Of a DNA stretch of 21,210 nt, positions 15,604 through 21,210 are shown one piece after another; position 1 is the first letter of the stretch; every line of letters begins with the position of its first letter. The stretch spans positions 1 to 21,210 of the forward strand of contig JADYZL010000500.1 in the NCBI GenBank assembly GCA_020853155.1, read 5' to 3'. The position numbers and the translations under genes were made by a program. The notes beneath the pieces were generated by a model, which saw only the letters and a list, made by a program, of their open reading frames with translations, was not told the DNA's origin and did not search any database. The stretch comes from Bryobacterales bacterium. GTDB lineage: Bacteria; Acidobacteriota; Terriglobia; Bryobacterales; Bryobacteraceae.

Positions 15604-15902
15604 CGTCCGCATAGTACCACTGACTAGTACGATTCTCCATCTGTCCGCGTGCTTCCGAGTAGCCTGAGCCCATCAGCGGACCCGGATTTCAAGAATTGCA
15701 TGTGTAAATCGTTTTGAATCTATCGTTAAGCGCCGAATTGGCTACGACTGTAAATCCTGATCGGGAATAGAGTATTTGCCCTAGTTTTAAGTACCAAAAG
15801 TACTTGACTCTCATTACGTCTAAACCTTAGACTCTAGAGGAGCGCTAAACCTGGGCAACTAGTCTCTAGTCTTTCGGGCACGCGTGAATTTTGGAGGTTT
15901 AA
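15604..15902. other. Promoter region upstream of the PEP-CTERM gene
   Basis: 299 nt, noticeably AT-rich for this genome, with no coding frame. It contains the direct pair TAGTAC-N7-TAGTAC (15612-15617, 15625-15630), CATGTGTAAAT (about 15697-15707, also found before the pilin gene), the operator-like inverted repeat at 15789-15805, and a candidate promoter next to it. Confidence 0.6.
15789..15833 (+). promoter_or_regulatory. Candidate promoter with overlapping operator palindrome for the PEP-CTERM gene
   Basis: Perfect inverted repeat AAGTAC-CAAAA-GTACTT (15789-15805) whose right arm overlaps a -35-like TTGACT (15804-15809). An 18-nt spacer leads to TAGACT (15828-15833) as a possible -10. Transcription would start about 60 nt before the ATG. 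The placement suggests repression or activation by a dimeric regulator. Confidence 0.45.
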
Positions 15903-16577
15903 ATGAGGCTCCTTCTAGCAACTCTTCTGGCTGGGATCGGGTTGCAAGCCGCAACGATCACGCTGGGACCCGTGACGTCGTCCGGCGGCTATGATCCCGG
16001 TGATAAGACGTCTTACATTTCTAATATCCTGCTGCCGCAGTTCAATTCCGGACTCGGCACGCTAACTGGTGTCGCCATCACGGTCGACACGCAAATCAAC
16101 CGTTCCGGATCGATGGTGAACAACGGTTCCACCGCCGCAACACTTTCCTATTTGTACGGCACCACCGACATCACGATCACAGGTGAGGGCGTCAACCACA
16201 CGCAGTCCGCAACGGGTGCGTTCACAGCTGGACAAACTTTCAATAGCGTTGCGGCCAACGGCGGCACAGTCACCATCGCTTCGCTCCAGGAATACGACCT
16301 GTCCAATTTGTTCAACCCTGGCAACCTTTCCGCATTCATTGGAGGCGGAACGGTCGCCTACGTCGTGAATGCGCAGTCGAACCTGTTCACCAGCTGCGGC
16401 AGCGGAAACTGCGCGACGAACATCGACACCCGCATGGGTGGACAGATGACGGTGACCTACACCTACGAGCCCGACACGAACGAAGTTCCGGAACCGGCCT
16501 CGTTTGCCATGGTCGGCTTGGGTGTACTCGCACTCGGGATGATCGGGCGCCGGCGCTTCATGGCTCCCAAGGCCTAA
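15903..16577 (+). CDS. PEP-CTERM sorting-domain protein (choice-of-anchor E-like)
   Basis: 224-residue exported surface protein. It has a short signal peptide (MRLLLATLLAGIGLQA) followed by a beta-rich body (ITLGPVTSSGGYDPG..., LPQFNSGLGTLTGVAITVD, QEYDLSNLFNPGNLSAFIGGGTVAYVV) like choice-of-anchor E proteins. The end is a textbook PEP-CTERM signal: VPEP at 195-198, a hydrophobic helix (FAMVGLGVLALGMIG) and a basic RRR cluster at 216-218. By family knowledge it is handled by an exosortase (EpsH), which is not in this window, and such proteins go together with exopolysaccharide production. Two cysteines (SCGSGNC) may form a disulfide. ATG 15903 has GGAGG at the right distance. A perfect hairpin 22 nt after the stop closes the unit. 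Confidence 0.93.
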   Translation: MRLLLATLLAGIGLQAATITLGPVTSSGGYDPGDKTSYISNILLPQFNSGLGTLTGVAITVDTQINRSGSMVNNGSTAATLSYLYGTTDITITGEGVNHTQSATGAFTAGQTFNSVAANGGTVTIASLQEYDLSNLFNPGNLSAFIGGGTVAYVVNAQSNLFTSCGSGNCATNIDTRMGGQMTVTYTYEPDTNEVPEPASFAMVGLGVLALGMIGRRRFMAPKA

Positions 16578-16598
16578 CGCTGCTCTGCGATTCAAGAA

Positions 16599-16645
16599 CG
16601 AATGCAAAACGGCCCTTGGCGATGCCAAGGGCCGTTTTGCATTCG
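16599..16645. terminator. Perfect 22-bp hairpin after the PEP-CTERM gene
   Basis: Two 22-nt arms (16599-16620 and 16624-16645) are perfectly complementary around a 3-nt loop (GAT). The stem includes GCAAAACGGCCC and GGGCCGTTTTGC, so it has A and T tracts inside both arms rather than a long trailing T-run. It probably ends or protects the transcript and could work in both directions. Confidence 0.8.
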
Positions 16646-17357
16646 CAGCGTTCCCGCCCACATTCAGGCAAGCGCACCGTCACATGGCTGCCGCTTCCCC
16701 TCTCCTCGCGCCGGGGCTTCCCGGATTCGTCGGACCGCACGAGGAGCGCATGCTCCACCTCCAAGCAGCTCAGAACGTCATACGCGCGCACCTTCACGAT
16801 CTCCACGCAATCTGGCACAGACGCAGGAGCGTGGTGTTCGCTTGCCAGTCTCCAAGCGCCACGCAGTGGGAGCCGGGACGAACCGGTACCACTTCCCGCC
16901 ATCCAGATCTATCGCCGAGGATAATTCCCGCACTTCGTTCAGTGGTCTTACCTGGACGTACACCTGAACCCCTCGGCCTTCGTGGCAGGCCACAATTCTC
17001 CCGCAGAATTGCTGAAAATCCCGAGAAACTGGACTAAACGCAGTCACCACCTCGTAAGCGATCAAACATTATCGGGAGTTTACGTGATATTTCAATATCA
17101 TATCAACTCAAATTTGCCGTCGATCCGACTAAAGATAATCGCTAGTACCTTCCGAGGAATGGCTAACTTACGAGAACCATGTGTAAATTCGCATCTTGAC
17201 ACGAGCACGGATTACCTCCATGCTAGTACCAGGCGTACGGGTGATTGGGCTGCTCCCGGCAACAAGGAATCCTTTTCTTTGTCGTCGAAGTGGCGACCCA
17301 CTCACAACTGCGGATTTCACCGGCTTCCAAGAGATCACCGGGTTCCGAGAGGATCGT
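16646..17357. other. Long intergenic region before the Flp pilin gene
   Basis: 712 nt without a supported intact gene. The left part (about 16660-17040) is GC-rich. On the minus strand it has coding-like fragments in two frames (see findings). The right part (about 17060-17250) is AT-rich and promoter-like: the inverted repeat at 17085-17100, two copies of GCTAGTACC (17141-17149, 17222-17230), CATGTGTAAAT (about 17178-17188) and a -35-like TTGACA (17196-17201) without a convincing -10 at standard spacing. Confidence 0.5.
17085..17100. promoter_or_regulatory. Operator-like inverted repeat upstream of the Flp pilin gene
   Basis: TGATATT-TC-AATATCA: two perfect 7-bp arms separated by 2 nt in an AT-rich stretch, with a further partial copy (TATCA) directly after. 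It lies 258 nt before the pilin start. The symmetry is typical of a dimeric repressor site; which regulator binds is unknown. Confidence 0.4.
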
Positions 17358-17534
17358 ATGGAAAAATTGAGAGCTTTCTTAAGAGACGAATCTGGTCAGG
17401 ACCTTGTCGAGTATGCAATGCTGCTGGCGCTCATTGTCCTTGCAGCATTGGCGGGGGTAGGCGGGTTTGGTGGTAATGCGGGCGCCGTTTGGACAAGCAT
17501 TGCAACCACGACCGCCGGCTATCTCGGTTCCTGA
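17358..17534 (+). CDS. Flp family type IVb pilin
   Basis: 58-residue pilin precursor. The leader MEKLRAFLRDESG ends at G13, followed by QDLVEYAMLLALIVLAALAG: prepilin peptidase would cut after G13, with the conserved Glu at +5 (E18) and Tyr at +6 (Y19), the Flp hallmark. A hydrophobic helix and a short glycine-rich end (AGYLGS) follow. By family knowledge it is assembled by a Tad secretion machine, none of which lies in the window, so this is an orphan pilin gene, as often seen in acidobacteria and their relatives. ATG 17358 has GAGAGGA about five bases before it. The longer frame starting at 17196 would add 54 non-pilin-like residues and is rejected. A terminator follows at 17670-17706. Confidence 0.9.
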   Translation: MEKLRAFLRDESGQDLVEYAMLLALIVLAALAGVGGFGGNAGAVWTSIATTTAGYLGS

Positions 17535-17669
17535 AAGCCTGCGCGCGACACGGAACTTGCGAGGCAGACGCAAACCAGCCGTTGAGGCACGAGAACTGGA
17601 CGCTTTCGATCCCGATAAGTTATTGACCCACCTAAGCCAAACACATTGATCGCAAATCGCGATTCCTTC

Positions 17670-17706
17670 AAGCCGCGCCGGACGGGACCCGGATGCGGCT
17701 TTTTTT
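17670..17706 (+). terminator. Rho-independent terminator downstream of the Flp pilin gene
   Basis: AAGCCGC (17670-17676) pairs with GCGGCTT (17695-17701), with additional CCGG pairing in the loop, and the stem is followed directly by a run of T's. It would end plus-strand transcripts from the pilin gene about 140 nt after the stop. On the minus strand there is no T-run after the stem, so it serves the plus strand. Confidence 0.8.
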
Positions 17707-17732
17707 ATTGCCAGGCTTTCCGTTGCTTGGCT

Positions 17733-18401
17733 CTAAGGGAGTTCCTTGACGGCCAACCGGTGAAACTCCATGTAGAAGCCCTCGGCTTCGATGCCCAGGA
17801 ACCCCTCAGTTACGGGAGGTCTCTCCCAGCGGCTCTGTACCCCGCCGTTCACCCAAAGTTCCACTGCCTGCGTTGTTGCTTTGACCTCGAACGTGTTCCA
17901 CTCTCCCACGGGGGCCATGCGGTTGCCGGTCATTTGTTCTCGCAGATTGGTTCGATTACGCTCACCCGCTTTCGGGAAATCTCCGAAAAGCCATCCACCG
18001 GCAAGCCCGGTCTGGGCCTGGTAGAATTGGCTCCCGTTGGCGTTCGCCCAGAAGTAGAGCCCGCCGTTATACGGAGGAGCGCCCTCCAGCTTCCGGAAGC
18101 GCCATTCGGCATGCAAGATGAAATTCTTGTATCGTTTTCCGTCGTAGCGCAGCCACTCGTGCCCGCCGGAGCCATCTATGATTAACAGCCCGTCGCGAAC
18201 GGCCCATTGCTCCTTCGGTTCCAGTTTGCCGGATGCGGGAATCGGAACCTTGGTCCAACCGGGCAGCCCCGGTTTGGGCATCAGGTCGGTCCATCCGCGA
18301 GGGTCCCGCGAATATGCGCTCCGCGAAGCCTCCTGGCCTTCGATGGCCGTGACGGCAAGAAGCCCCGCAATCGCAAATGCAATCGTAGCGATCCAGTTCA
18401 T
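17733..18401 (-). CDS. Secreted DUF1080 (3-keto-disaccharide hydrolase-type) protein
   Basis: 222 residues with a signal peptide (WIATIAFAIAGLLAVTAIEGQ) and one concanavalin-like beta-sandwich of the DUF1080 family: GWTDLMPKPGLPGWTKV, WAVRDGLLIIDGSGGHEWLRYDGKRYKNFILHAEWRF, PYNGGLYFWANA, PVGEWNTFEVKATTQAVELWVNGG and GFLGIEAEGFYMEFHRLAVKEL. Family members act on or bind extracellular sugars, and some cleave 3-keto-glycosides; no specific substrate can be given. ATG 18401 has AAGGAG seven bases upstream. It follows fabD on the same strand with a 50-nt gap that contains a CCGGTG/CACCGG hairpin (18423-18441), so read-through with partial attenuation is possible. Confidence 0.88.
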   Translation of the reverse strand: MNWIATIAFAIAGLLAVTAIEGQEASRSAYSRDPRGWTDLMPKPGLPGWTKVPIPASGKLEPKEQWAVRDGLLIIDGSGGHEWLRYDGKRYKNFILHAEWRFRKLEGAPPYNGGLYFWANANGSQFYQAQTGLAGGWLFGDFPKAGERNRTNLREQMTGNRMAPVGEWNTFEVKATTQAVELWVNGGVQSRWERPPVTEGFLGIEAEGFYMEFHRLAVKELP

Positions 18402-18422
18402 GACAAACTCCTTCCCGTTTTG

Positions 18423-18441
18423 CCGGTGGGCCCGGCACCGG
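18423..18441 (-). promoter_or_regulatory. Hairpin between fabD and the DUF1080 gene
   Basis: CCGGTG (18423-18428) pairs with CACCGG (18436-18441) around GGCCCGG. It lies in the 50-nt gap between the fabD stop and the DUF1080 ribosome site. No T-run follows, so it is either a weak attenuator or an mRNA-stability element. Confidence 0.35.
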
Positions 18442-18451
18442 AACTCTCAGT

Positions 18452-19387
18452 CTATCGAGAAAGCTCGCCGCGCACTTTTTCCCAGTCGGTAAGTTCGCCG
18501 AATTTCAAGCACTTGCGCGCGGGATCGATATTGCGAAGAAGGCCGCTGAGCACGGCGCCCGGCCCCACTTCAATGAACTGCTCCACGCCTTCGTCGACAA
18601 GGCGGAACATACTCTCTACCCAGCGAACGCGGTTGGGAACCTGCTCCACCAGCCCGGCCTTCACCTCCGTTGCTTCCTGCACAATCGCGGCATCCACGTT
18701 ATTCACCAGGGGGACTCGCAAATCGCTGAAATCCAGCGTCTCCAGGTCTGCCGCCAGGCGATCCTGCGCCGGGGTCATCATGGCGCAGTGGAACGGGGCG
18801 CTTACCGGAAGCATGACCACGCGCTTGGCGCCAGCGGCTCTGGCGAGTTCCCCGGCTCTTTCGACGGCGGCCCGGTCTCCGGCGATCACGGTTTGGTCCG
18901 GGGAGTTCTCATTTGCGACGCTCACCACCTCGCCCTGAGCGGCCTGCTGGCAAATGGATTCGATCCGATCAATCGGCAGCTTCAGGATCGCCGCCATCGC
19001 CCCCTTGCCCGCTGGAACCGCTTCCTGCATATAGCGGCCCCGGTTCCGCACCGTGCGCAGGGCATCCGCGAACGTGAGGCCTCCAGCCGCCACGACCGCA
19101 CTATATTCCCCCAGGCTGTGCCCGGCAACAAAATCCGGCTTCAGCCCCTCCGCTTCCAGAAAGCGATAGGCAGCCAAGGAAGCGGTGAGAATCGCGGGCT
19201 GGGTATTCTCGGTAAGCGTAAGCGTCTCCAGCGGCCCTTCGAGGACCAATTGCGTAAGCCCGAAACCCAGCGCGTCGTCCGCTTCGGCAAAAAGATCGCG
19301 CGCGGGAGCAAAGTTCTCCACCAAAGTACGCGCCATACCGACCACTTGCGATCCCTGGCCCGGAAACAGAAATGAGGTTACTGTCAA
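18452..19387 (-). CDS. fabD: Malonyl-CoA:ACP transacylase
   Basis: Loads malonate from CoA onto acyl carrier protein for fatty-acid synthesis in the cytoplasm. Motifs: FLFPGQGSQVVGMA at the N-terminus, catalytic GHSLGEYSAV with S91, RGRYMQ (R116), and PVSAPFHCAMM with the catalytic His at H200, followed by VPLVNNVDA and VGPGAVLSGLLRNI. Length 311 is normal. The start is taken as TTG at 19387 because GGAGAGGAG lies seven bases upstream; the in-frame TTG at 19405 would sit inside and before that ribosome site. No fabH, fabG, acpP or plsX is next to it, so it is outside the usual fatty-acid cluster; the neighbour downstream is the DUF1080 gene. Confidence 0.96.
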   Translation of the reverse strand: MTVTSFLFPGQGSQVVGMARTLVENFAPARDLFAEADDALGFGLTQLVLEGPLETLTLTENTQPAILTASLAAYRFLEAEGLKPDFVAGHSLGEYSAVVAAGGLTFADALRTVRNRGRYMQEAVPAGKGAMAAILKLPIDRIESICQQAAQGEVVSVANENSPDQTVIAGDRAAVERAGELARAAGAKRVVMLPVSAPFHCAMMTPAQDRLAADLETLDFSDLRVPLVNNVDAAIVQEATEVKAGLVEQVPNRVRWVESMFRLVDEGVEQFIEVGPGAVLSGLLRNIDPARKCLKFGELTDWEKVRGELSR

Positions 19388-19394
19388 CGGTACG

Positions 19395-19403
19395 CTCCTC
19401 TCC
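19395..19403 (-). promoter_or_regulatory. Ribosome binding site that fixes the fabD TTG start
   Basis: GGAGAGGAG on the minus strand, seven bases before the TTG at 19387. It excludes the upstream in-frame TTG at 19405 as the start. Confidence 0.75.
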
Positions 19404-19515
19404 AAAAGGATTTATTGTACTCTCCCGAGGATCTCCGCCGGGGCGTGGCGGGCGGTTTGCAAGCCGGGCCGACGGGGCGCCATCCCTTTTCTACACAACG
19501 TATTAAAAAAAGTAG

Positions 19516-19543
19516 TTGCAATTTGAGAAAACTGCGCTACAAT
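19516..19543 (+). promoter_or_regulatory. Candidate promoter for the first zinc-ribbon gene and its long leader
   Basis: TTGCAA (19516-19521), 16-nt spacer, TACAAT (19538-19543): good matches to housekeeping boxes in an AT-rich stretch just after a poly-A tract (TATTAAAAAAAGTAG). Transcription from here would make a leader of about 380 nt before the ATG at 19931. Confidence 0.5.
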
Positions 19544-19930
19544 CTGAAAGGTTTGTCTGGAATTGCTCCGCGTTGACACGGGATGTCGCCGAGAGCGCCC
19601 GACGAGTTCTTGGGCTCATTGGAAGTATCGAACGCGCGAAGACCGTTTGGAATCCGATCCATTCGTGTTCGCGCTGAGCCTTGGAATCGATGCCGTGAGC
19701 CGATCTTTCCTAAGCTCCCCGTTTCTATTTTGATTCCGGTTTGCAACGCCGCGCGCCTGGCAAACCGGCGTCGATTGCGATAGCAAGCCTCCGGCCGCAC
19801 GTGCGCCGCGAGCGACACCGCGGCAGTTTCCGATGCCGTGGAAAACTGCAAGCGGAATTCTGCACTCCCGTGCAAGATTCCTGAACCCTGGACGATCCAG
19901 AATCGTCCATTCGCATGGAGGTAAACCACG
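19544..19930 (+). other. Long noncoding leader with several hairpins (possible structured RNA)
   Basis: 387 nt between the candidate promoter and the zinc-ribbon ATG, with no convincing reading frame. Inverted repeats visible: CCGGTTTGC (19736-19744) with GCAAACCGG (19760-19768), perfect 9 bp; CGCACGTGCG palindrome (19796-19805); GCAGTTTCC (19823-19831) with GGAAAACTGC (19840-19849), one bulge; TGGACGAT (19889-19896) with ATCGTCCA (19902-19909), perfect 8 bp. The last can be replaced by CTGGA/TCCAG (19888-19900), and it lies 8 nt before the ribosome site. I do not recognise a known RNA family. Confidence 0.45.
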
Positions 19931-20140
19931 ATGATCTCGACTTTGGAACAACCAGTCGAAAAGAAGCAGATCATCCAGGAGGTTGAGGGTGAGGTCTATT
20001 GTCCGTTCTGCACAAGAACGGTGAATGCCACGCTGCTCGTCGCTGGGAAGAGGGCCAAGTCCAAGCCTGGACAAAAGTGCCCCCGCTGCAGCACTTCTTT
20101 GGATGCCGGATTCGTCATCGGCGCCCGTCGCGCCGCGTAA
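19931..20140 (+). CDS. Small zinc-ribbon protein (two CxxC), function unknown
   Basis: 69 residues. A short charged N-terminal helix (EQPVEKKQIIQEVEGEV) is followed by a four-cysteine zinc ribbon: C24-P-F-C27 and C50-P-R-C53 with a 22-residue loop rich in Lys/Arg (AGKRAKSKPGQK), and a basic tail ending GARRAA. No name can be given; such ribbons bind nucleic acid or act as protein adaptors. ATG 19931 has GGAGG nine bases upstream. It is preceded by a 390-nt leader with several hairpins and followed 264 nt later by a second small CxxC protein on the same strand. Confidence 0.75.
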   Translation: MISTLEQPVEKKQIIQEVEGEVYCPFCTRTVNATLLVAGKRAKSKPGQKCPRCSTSLDAGFVIGARRAA

Positions 20141-20404
20141 CGACCCTCCCACGAAGCTTCATCCTTGCCAATTTCGCGCTACCCGTCTCTCGACTGTTTC
20201 TGAATCCCGAAACGTCCGGTACGATAAAGATAAGCCAATCTACTGAACGGCCTCGTGGCAATCGGCTTCGGGGCCGGTTCCCCCCGGATCCGCGTGGCCG
20301 GCTCGCCCAGGGAACCGATTGTGGGAGCGATGCCACGGGGAGATCCGCCTCTAGCGTGCCGCGGGAGTACATCGCCGGAGAAACGGATCCATTGGAATGT
20401 CGTA
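20141..20404 (+). other. Intergenic region between the two zinc-ribbon genes, with long hairpin
   Basis: 264 nt without a supported gene. CGGTTCCC (20275-20282) pairs perfectly with GGGAACCG (20310-20317) around a 27-nt GC-rich loop that itself contains CCGGATCCG. An AT-rich patch with TACGATAAAGATAAG (about 20220-20234) could hold a -10 box, but no good -35 was found. Confidence 0.4.
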
Positions 20405-20617
20405 ATGCAGAAACCGACCGATAGCGCAGTTCCGAAATCAAAGAACCCCAAGCCTTCCCCCGCTCGCGCAGCGAAGAAGTCCCCGGCTGCACGGTGTACG
20501 ATTTGCGGCTCGGAAGTGGCTCCGATTTCGAATGAGCCGTTGTGCTGGGTGTGCCGCAGGCTGAAAGTGAGCGCCTGGAGCGAAAACACGGATTCGCAGA
20601 TGTTCGCGCCGGAATAG
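20405..20617 (+). CDS. Small zinc-finger/zinc-ribbon protein with Lys/Pro-rich N-terminus, function unknown
   Basis: 70 residues. The first 30 are rich in Lys, Pro and Ala (KSKNPKPSPARAAKKSPAA), like the disordered basic tails of nucleic-acid-associated proteins. A compact four-Cys motif follows: C31-T-I-C34 and C47-W-V-C50 with only a 12-residue loop, then a short C-terminus. GGAATGT (20394-20400) supports ATG 20405; the longer frame upstream to 20255 has no ribosome site. The two neighbouring small CxxC genes are not alike outside the cysteines, so this is not a recent duplication. It converges with the cyclodeaminase-family gene, 24 nt between stops. Confidence 0.65.
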   Translation: MQKPTDSAVPKSKNPKPSPARAAKKSPAARCTICGSEVAPISNEPLCWVCRRLKVSAWSENTDSQMFAPE

Positions 20618-20641
20618 CCAGCCCCTGCCCCGCCTTCTGTC

Positions 20642-21210
20642 TCAGATGTGCGTATGGGTGACGCGGCTCCCAATCCCGTTGACGATTGCCCGTTCGTAGA
20701 TCCATCCGGCCACGGCTACGTCCTCGATGCCCATTCCGAGCGACTTGAATATTGTAAGGTCATCCGGCGAGGTCCGCCCCGCCCGCTTGCCGGTGAGTAA
20801 TTCGGAAAGTTCGCACACCTGCTCCGCGGGCCAATCGGCGCCGCCGTAGGCGAGCAGGAGGTCCCCCGCCTCCCGTTCCGCTTGCTCCCGCGAATCGAGA
20901 GCGATCCGGTTGGCGCGGCGAATGGTTTCGGTGCTCAATTCCCGCCGATCCGGCGCATTGGAGCCCATCGCATTGATGTGGACGCCGTTCTCAAACGCCG
21001 AATCCGCCACCACCGGGTCGTGCGAATAGGTGGCGGTGATCACGATATCGGCTCCTTCGACGGCCTCTTCCGGGGTCTTCACAGACTTCACATCACCTGC
21101 GTCATATTCCCGGAATTCCTCCACGAAGCGCAGCCGGTTCTCCGCGCGCCGGGAGAAGACGCGCACCTCCCGCACGTGGCGCACGGTGCAAACCGCGTGC
21201 AACTGGCTCT
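20642..21210 (-). CDS. Ornithine cyclodeaminase/mu-crystallin family enzyme, C-terminal part (partial)
   Basis: NAD(P)-dependent enzyme of the ornithine cyclodeaminase/alanine dehydrogenase (mu-crystallin) family. The frame is open to the right edge, so the N-terminal part, including the first Rossmann glycines, is outside the window; about 189 residues are visible. Seen: SQLHAVCTVRHVREVRVFSR (just after the GxGxQA region), VEGADIVITATYSHDPVV, VHINAMGSNAPDRREL, and the C-terminal signature LLTGKRAGRTSPDDLTIFKSLGMGIEDVAVAGWIYERA. Family members make proline from ornithine or reduce imino acids/ketimines; the exact substrate is not decidable. The stop at 20642 lies just beyond the small zinc-finger gene on the opposite strand, and no terminator is visible in the gap. 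Confidence 0.9.
   Translation of the reverse strand, partial: SQLHAVCTVRHVREVRVFSRRAENRLRFVEEFREYDAGDVKSVKTPEEAVEGADIVITATYSHDPVVADSAFENGVHINAMGSNAPDRRELSTETIRRANRIALDSREQAEREAGDLLLAYGGADWPAEQVCELSELLTGKRAGRTSPDDLTIFKSLGMGIEDVAVAGWIYERAIVNGIGSRVTHTHI

Noticed and set aside
17196..17357. N-terminal extension of the Flp pilin frame
   Set aside because: A prepilin leader is short; the pilin starts at 17358 with its own ribosome site and cleavage motif.
17540..17640. Possible riboswitch-like piece (GACGCAAACC) or tRNA-like TTCGATC after the pilin gene
   Set aside because: No matching c-di-GMP riboswitch core and no cloverleaf could be built; treated as the pilin transcript's 3' part.
19537..20152. 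Minus-strand frames of 145 and 178 residues over the zinc-ribbon leader
   Set aside because: They cover the small plus-strand zinc-ribbon gene, which has a good ribosome site and paired CxxC; the frames themselves show no motif.
1..21210. CRISPR array, rRNA, tRNA, insertion sequence or phage genes
   Set aside because: No regularly spaced repeats, no cloverleaf, no rRNA-like stretches and no transposase, integrase or phage motifs were seen on either strand.

Overview
The window looks like a GC-rich (about 60 %) chromosome segment from an acidobacterium, most likely Bryobacterales/Solibacter-like. This placement is an inference. It rests on the mix of a PEP-CTERM/choice-of-anchor protein, a DUF1080 protein, an EAL-HDOD protein, a lone Flp pilin, and short AT-rich promoter regions between GC-rich genes. 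There is no rRNA, tRNA, CRISPR array, transposase or phage gene to support it directly.

Layout, left to right. At 1-1376 (-) is the N-terminal half of a glycogen/starch phosphorylase that runs off the left edge. At 1660-4257 (-) is a large hybrid histidine kinase (GAF, PAS, HisKA, HATPase, two receiver-like domains). A 458-nt divergent promoter region separates it from a SurA/PpiC-like lipoprotein peptidyl-prolyl isomerase at 4716-5750 (+). Next is a three-gene, overlapping sugar/polysaccharide operon at 6036-10623 (+): a DegT-family aminotransferase, a membrane-bound PglF/WbpM-type nucleotide-sugar dehydratase, and an O-antigen ligase/polymerase-like membrane protein. Together the first two would make a UDP-4-amino-4,6-dideoxy sugar, and the third would polymerise or transfer glycan.

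The next block is on the minus strand: a secreted glucosaminidase/lysozyme-like protein (10672-11298), an AIM24-family protein (11439-12224), a degenerate EAL plus HDOD signalling protein (12418-13713) and a GNAT acetyltransferase (13873-14352). It is followed on the plus strand by a single-pass membrane protein of unknown function (14710-15603), a PEP-CTERM surface protein (15903-16577) closed by a perfect 22-bp hairpin, and a lone Flp/type IVb pilin (17358-17534) with its own terminator. Then come a secreted DUF1080 protein and FabD (minus strand, 17733-19387), two small CxxC zinc-ribbon proteins (19931-20140 and 20405-20617, plus strand), and the C-terminal part of an ornithine cyclodeaminase/mu-crystallin-family enzyme that runs off the right edge.

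The common theme is the cell envelope: glycan building, secreted folding factor, wall hydrolase, sorted surface protein and pilin, with signalling proteins between them. No complete new defence or mobile system is evident. The least explained parts are noncoding: a roughly 390-nt leader with several hairpins before the first zinc-ribbon gene, operator-like palindromes before the PEP-CTERM and pilin genes, a G-quadruplex-type G-tract array at the 3' end of the EAL-HDOD gene, and an unusual insertion plus C-terminal tail in the aminotransferase.
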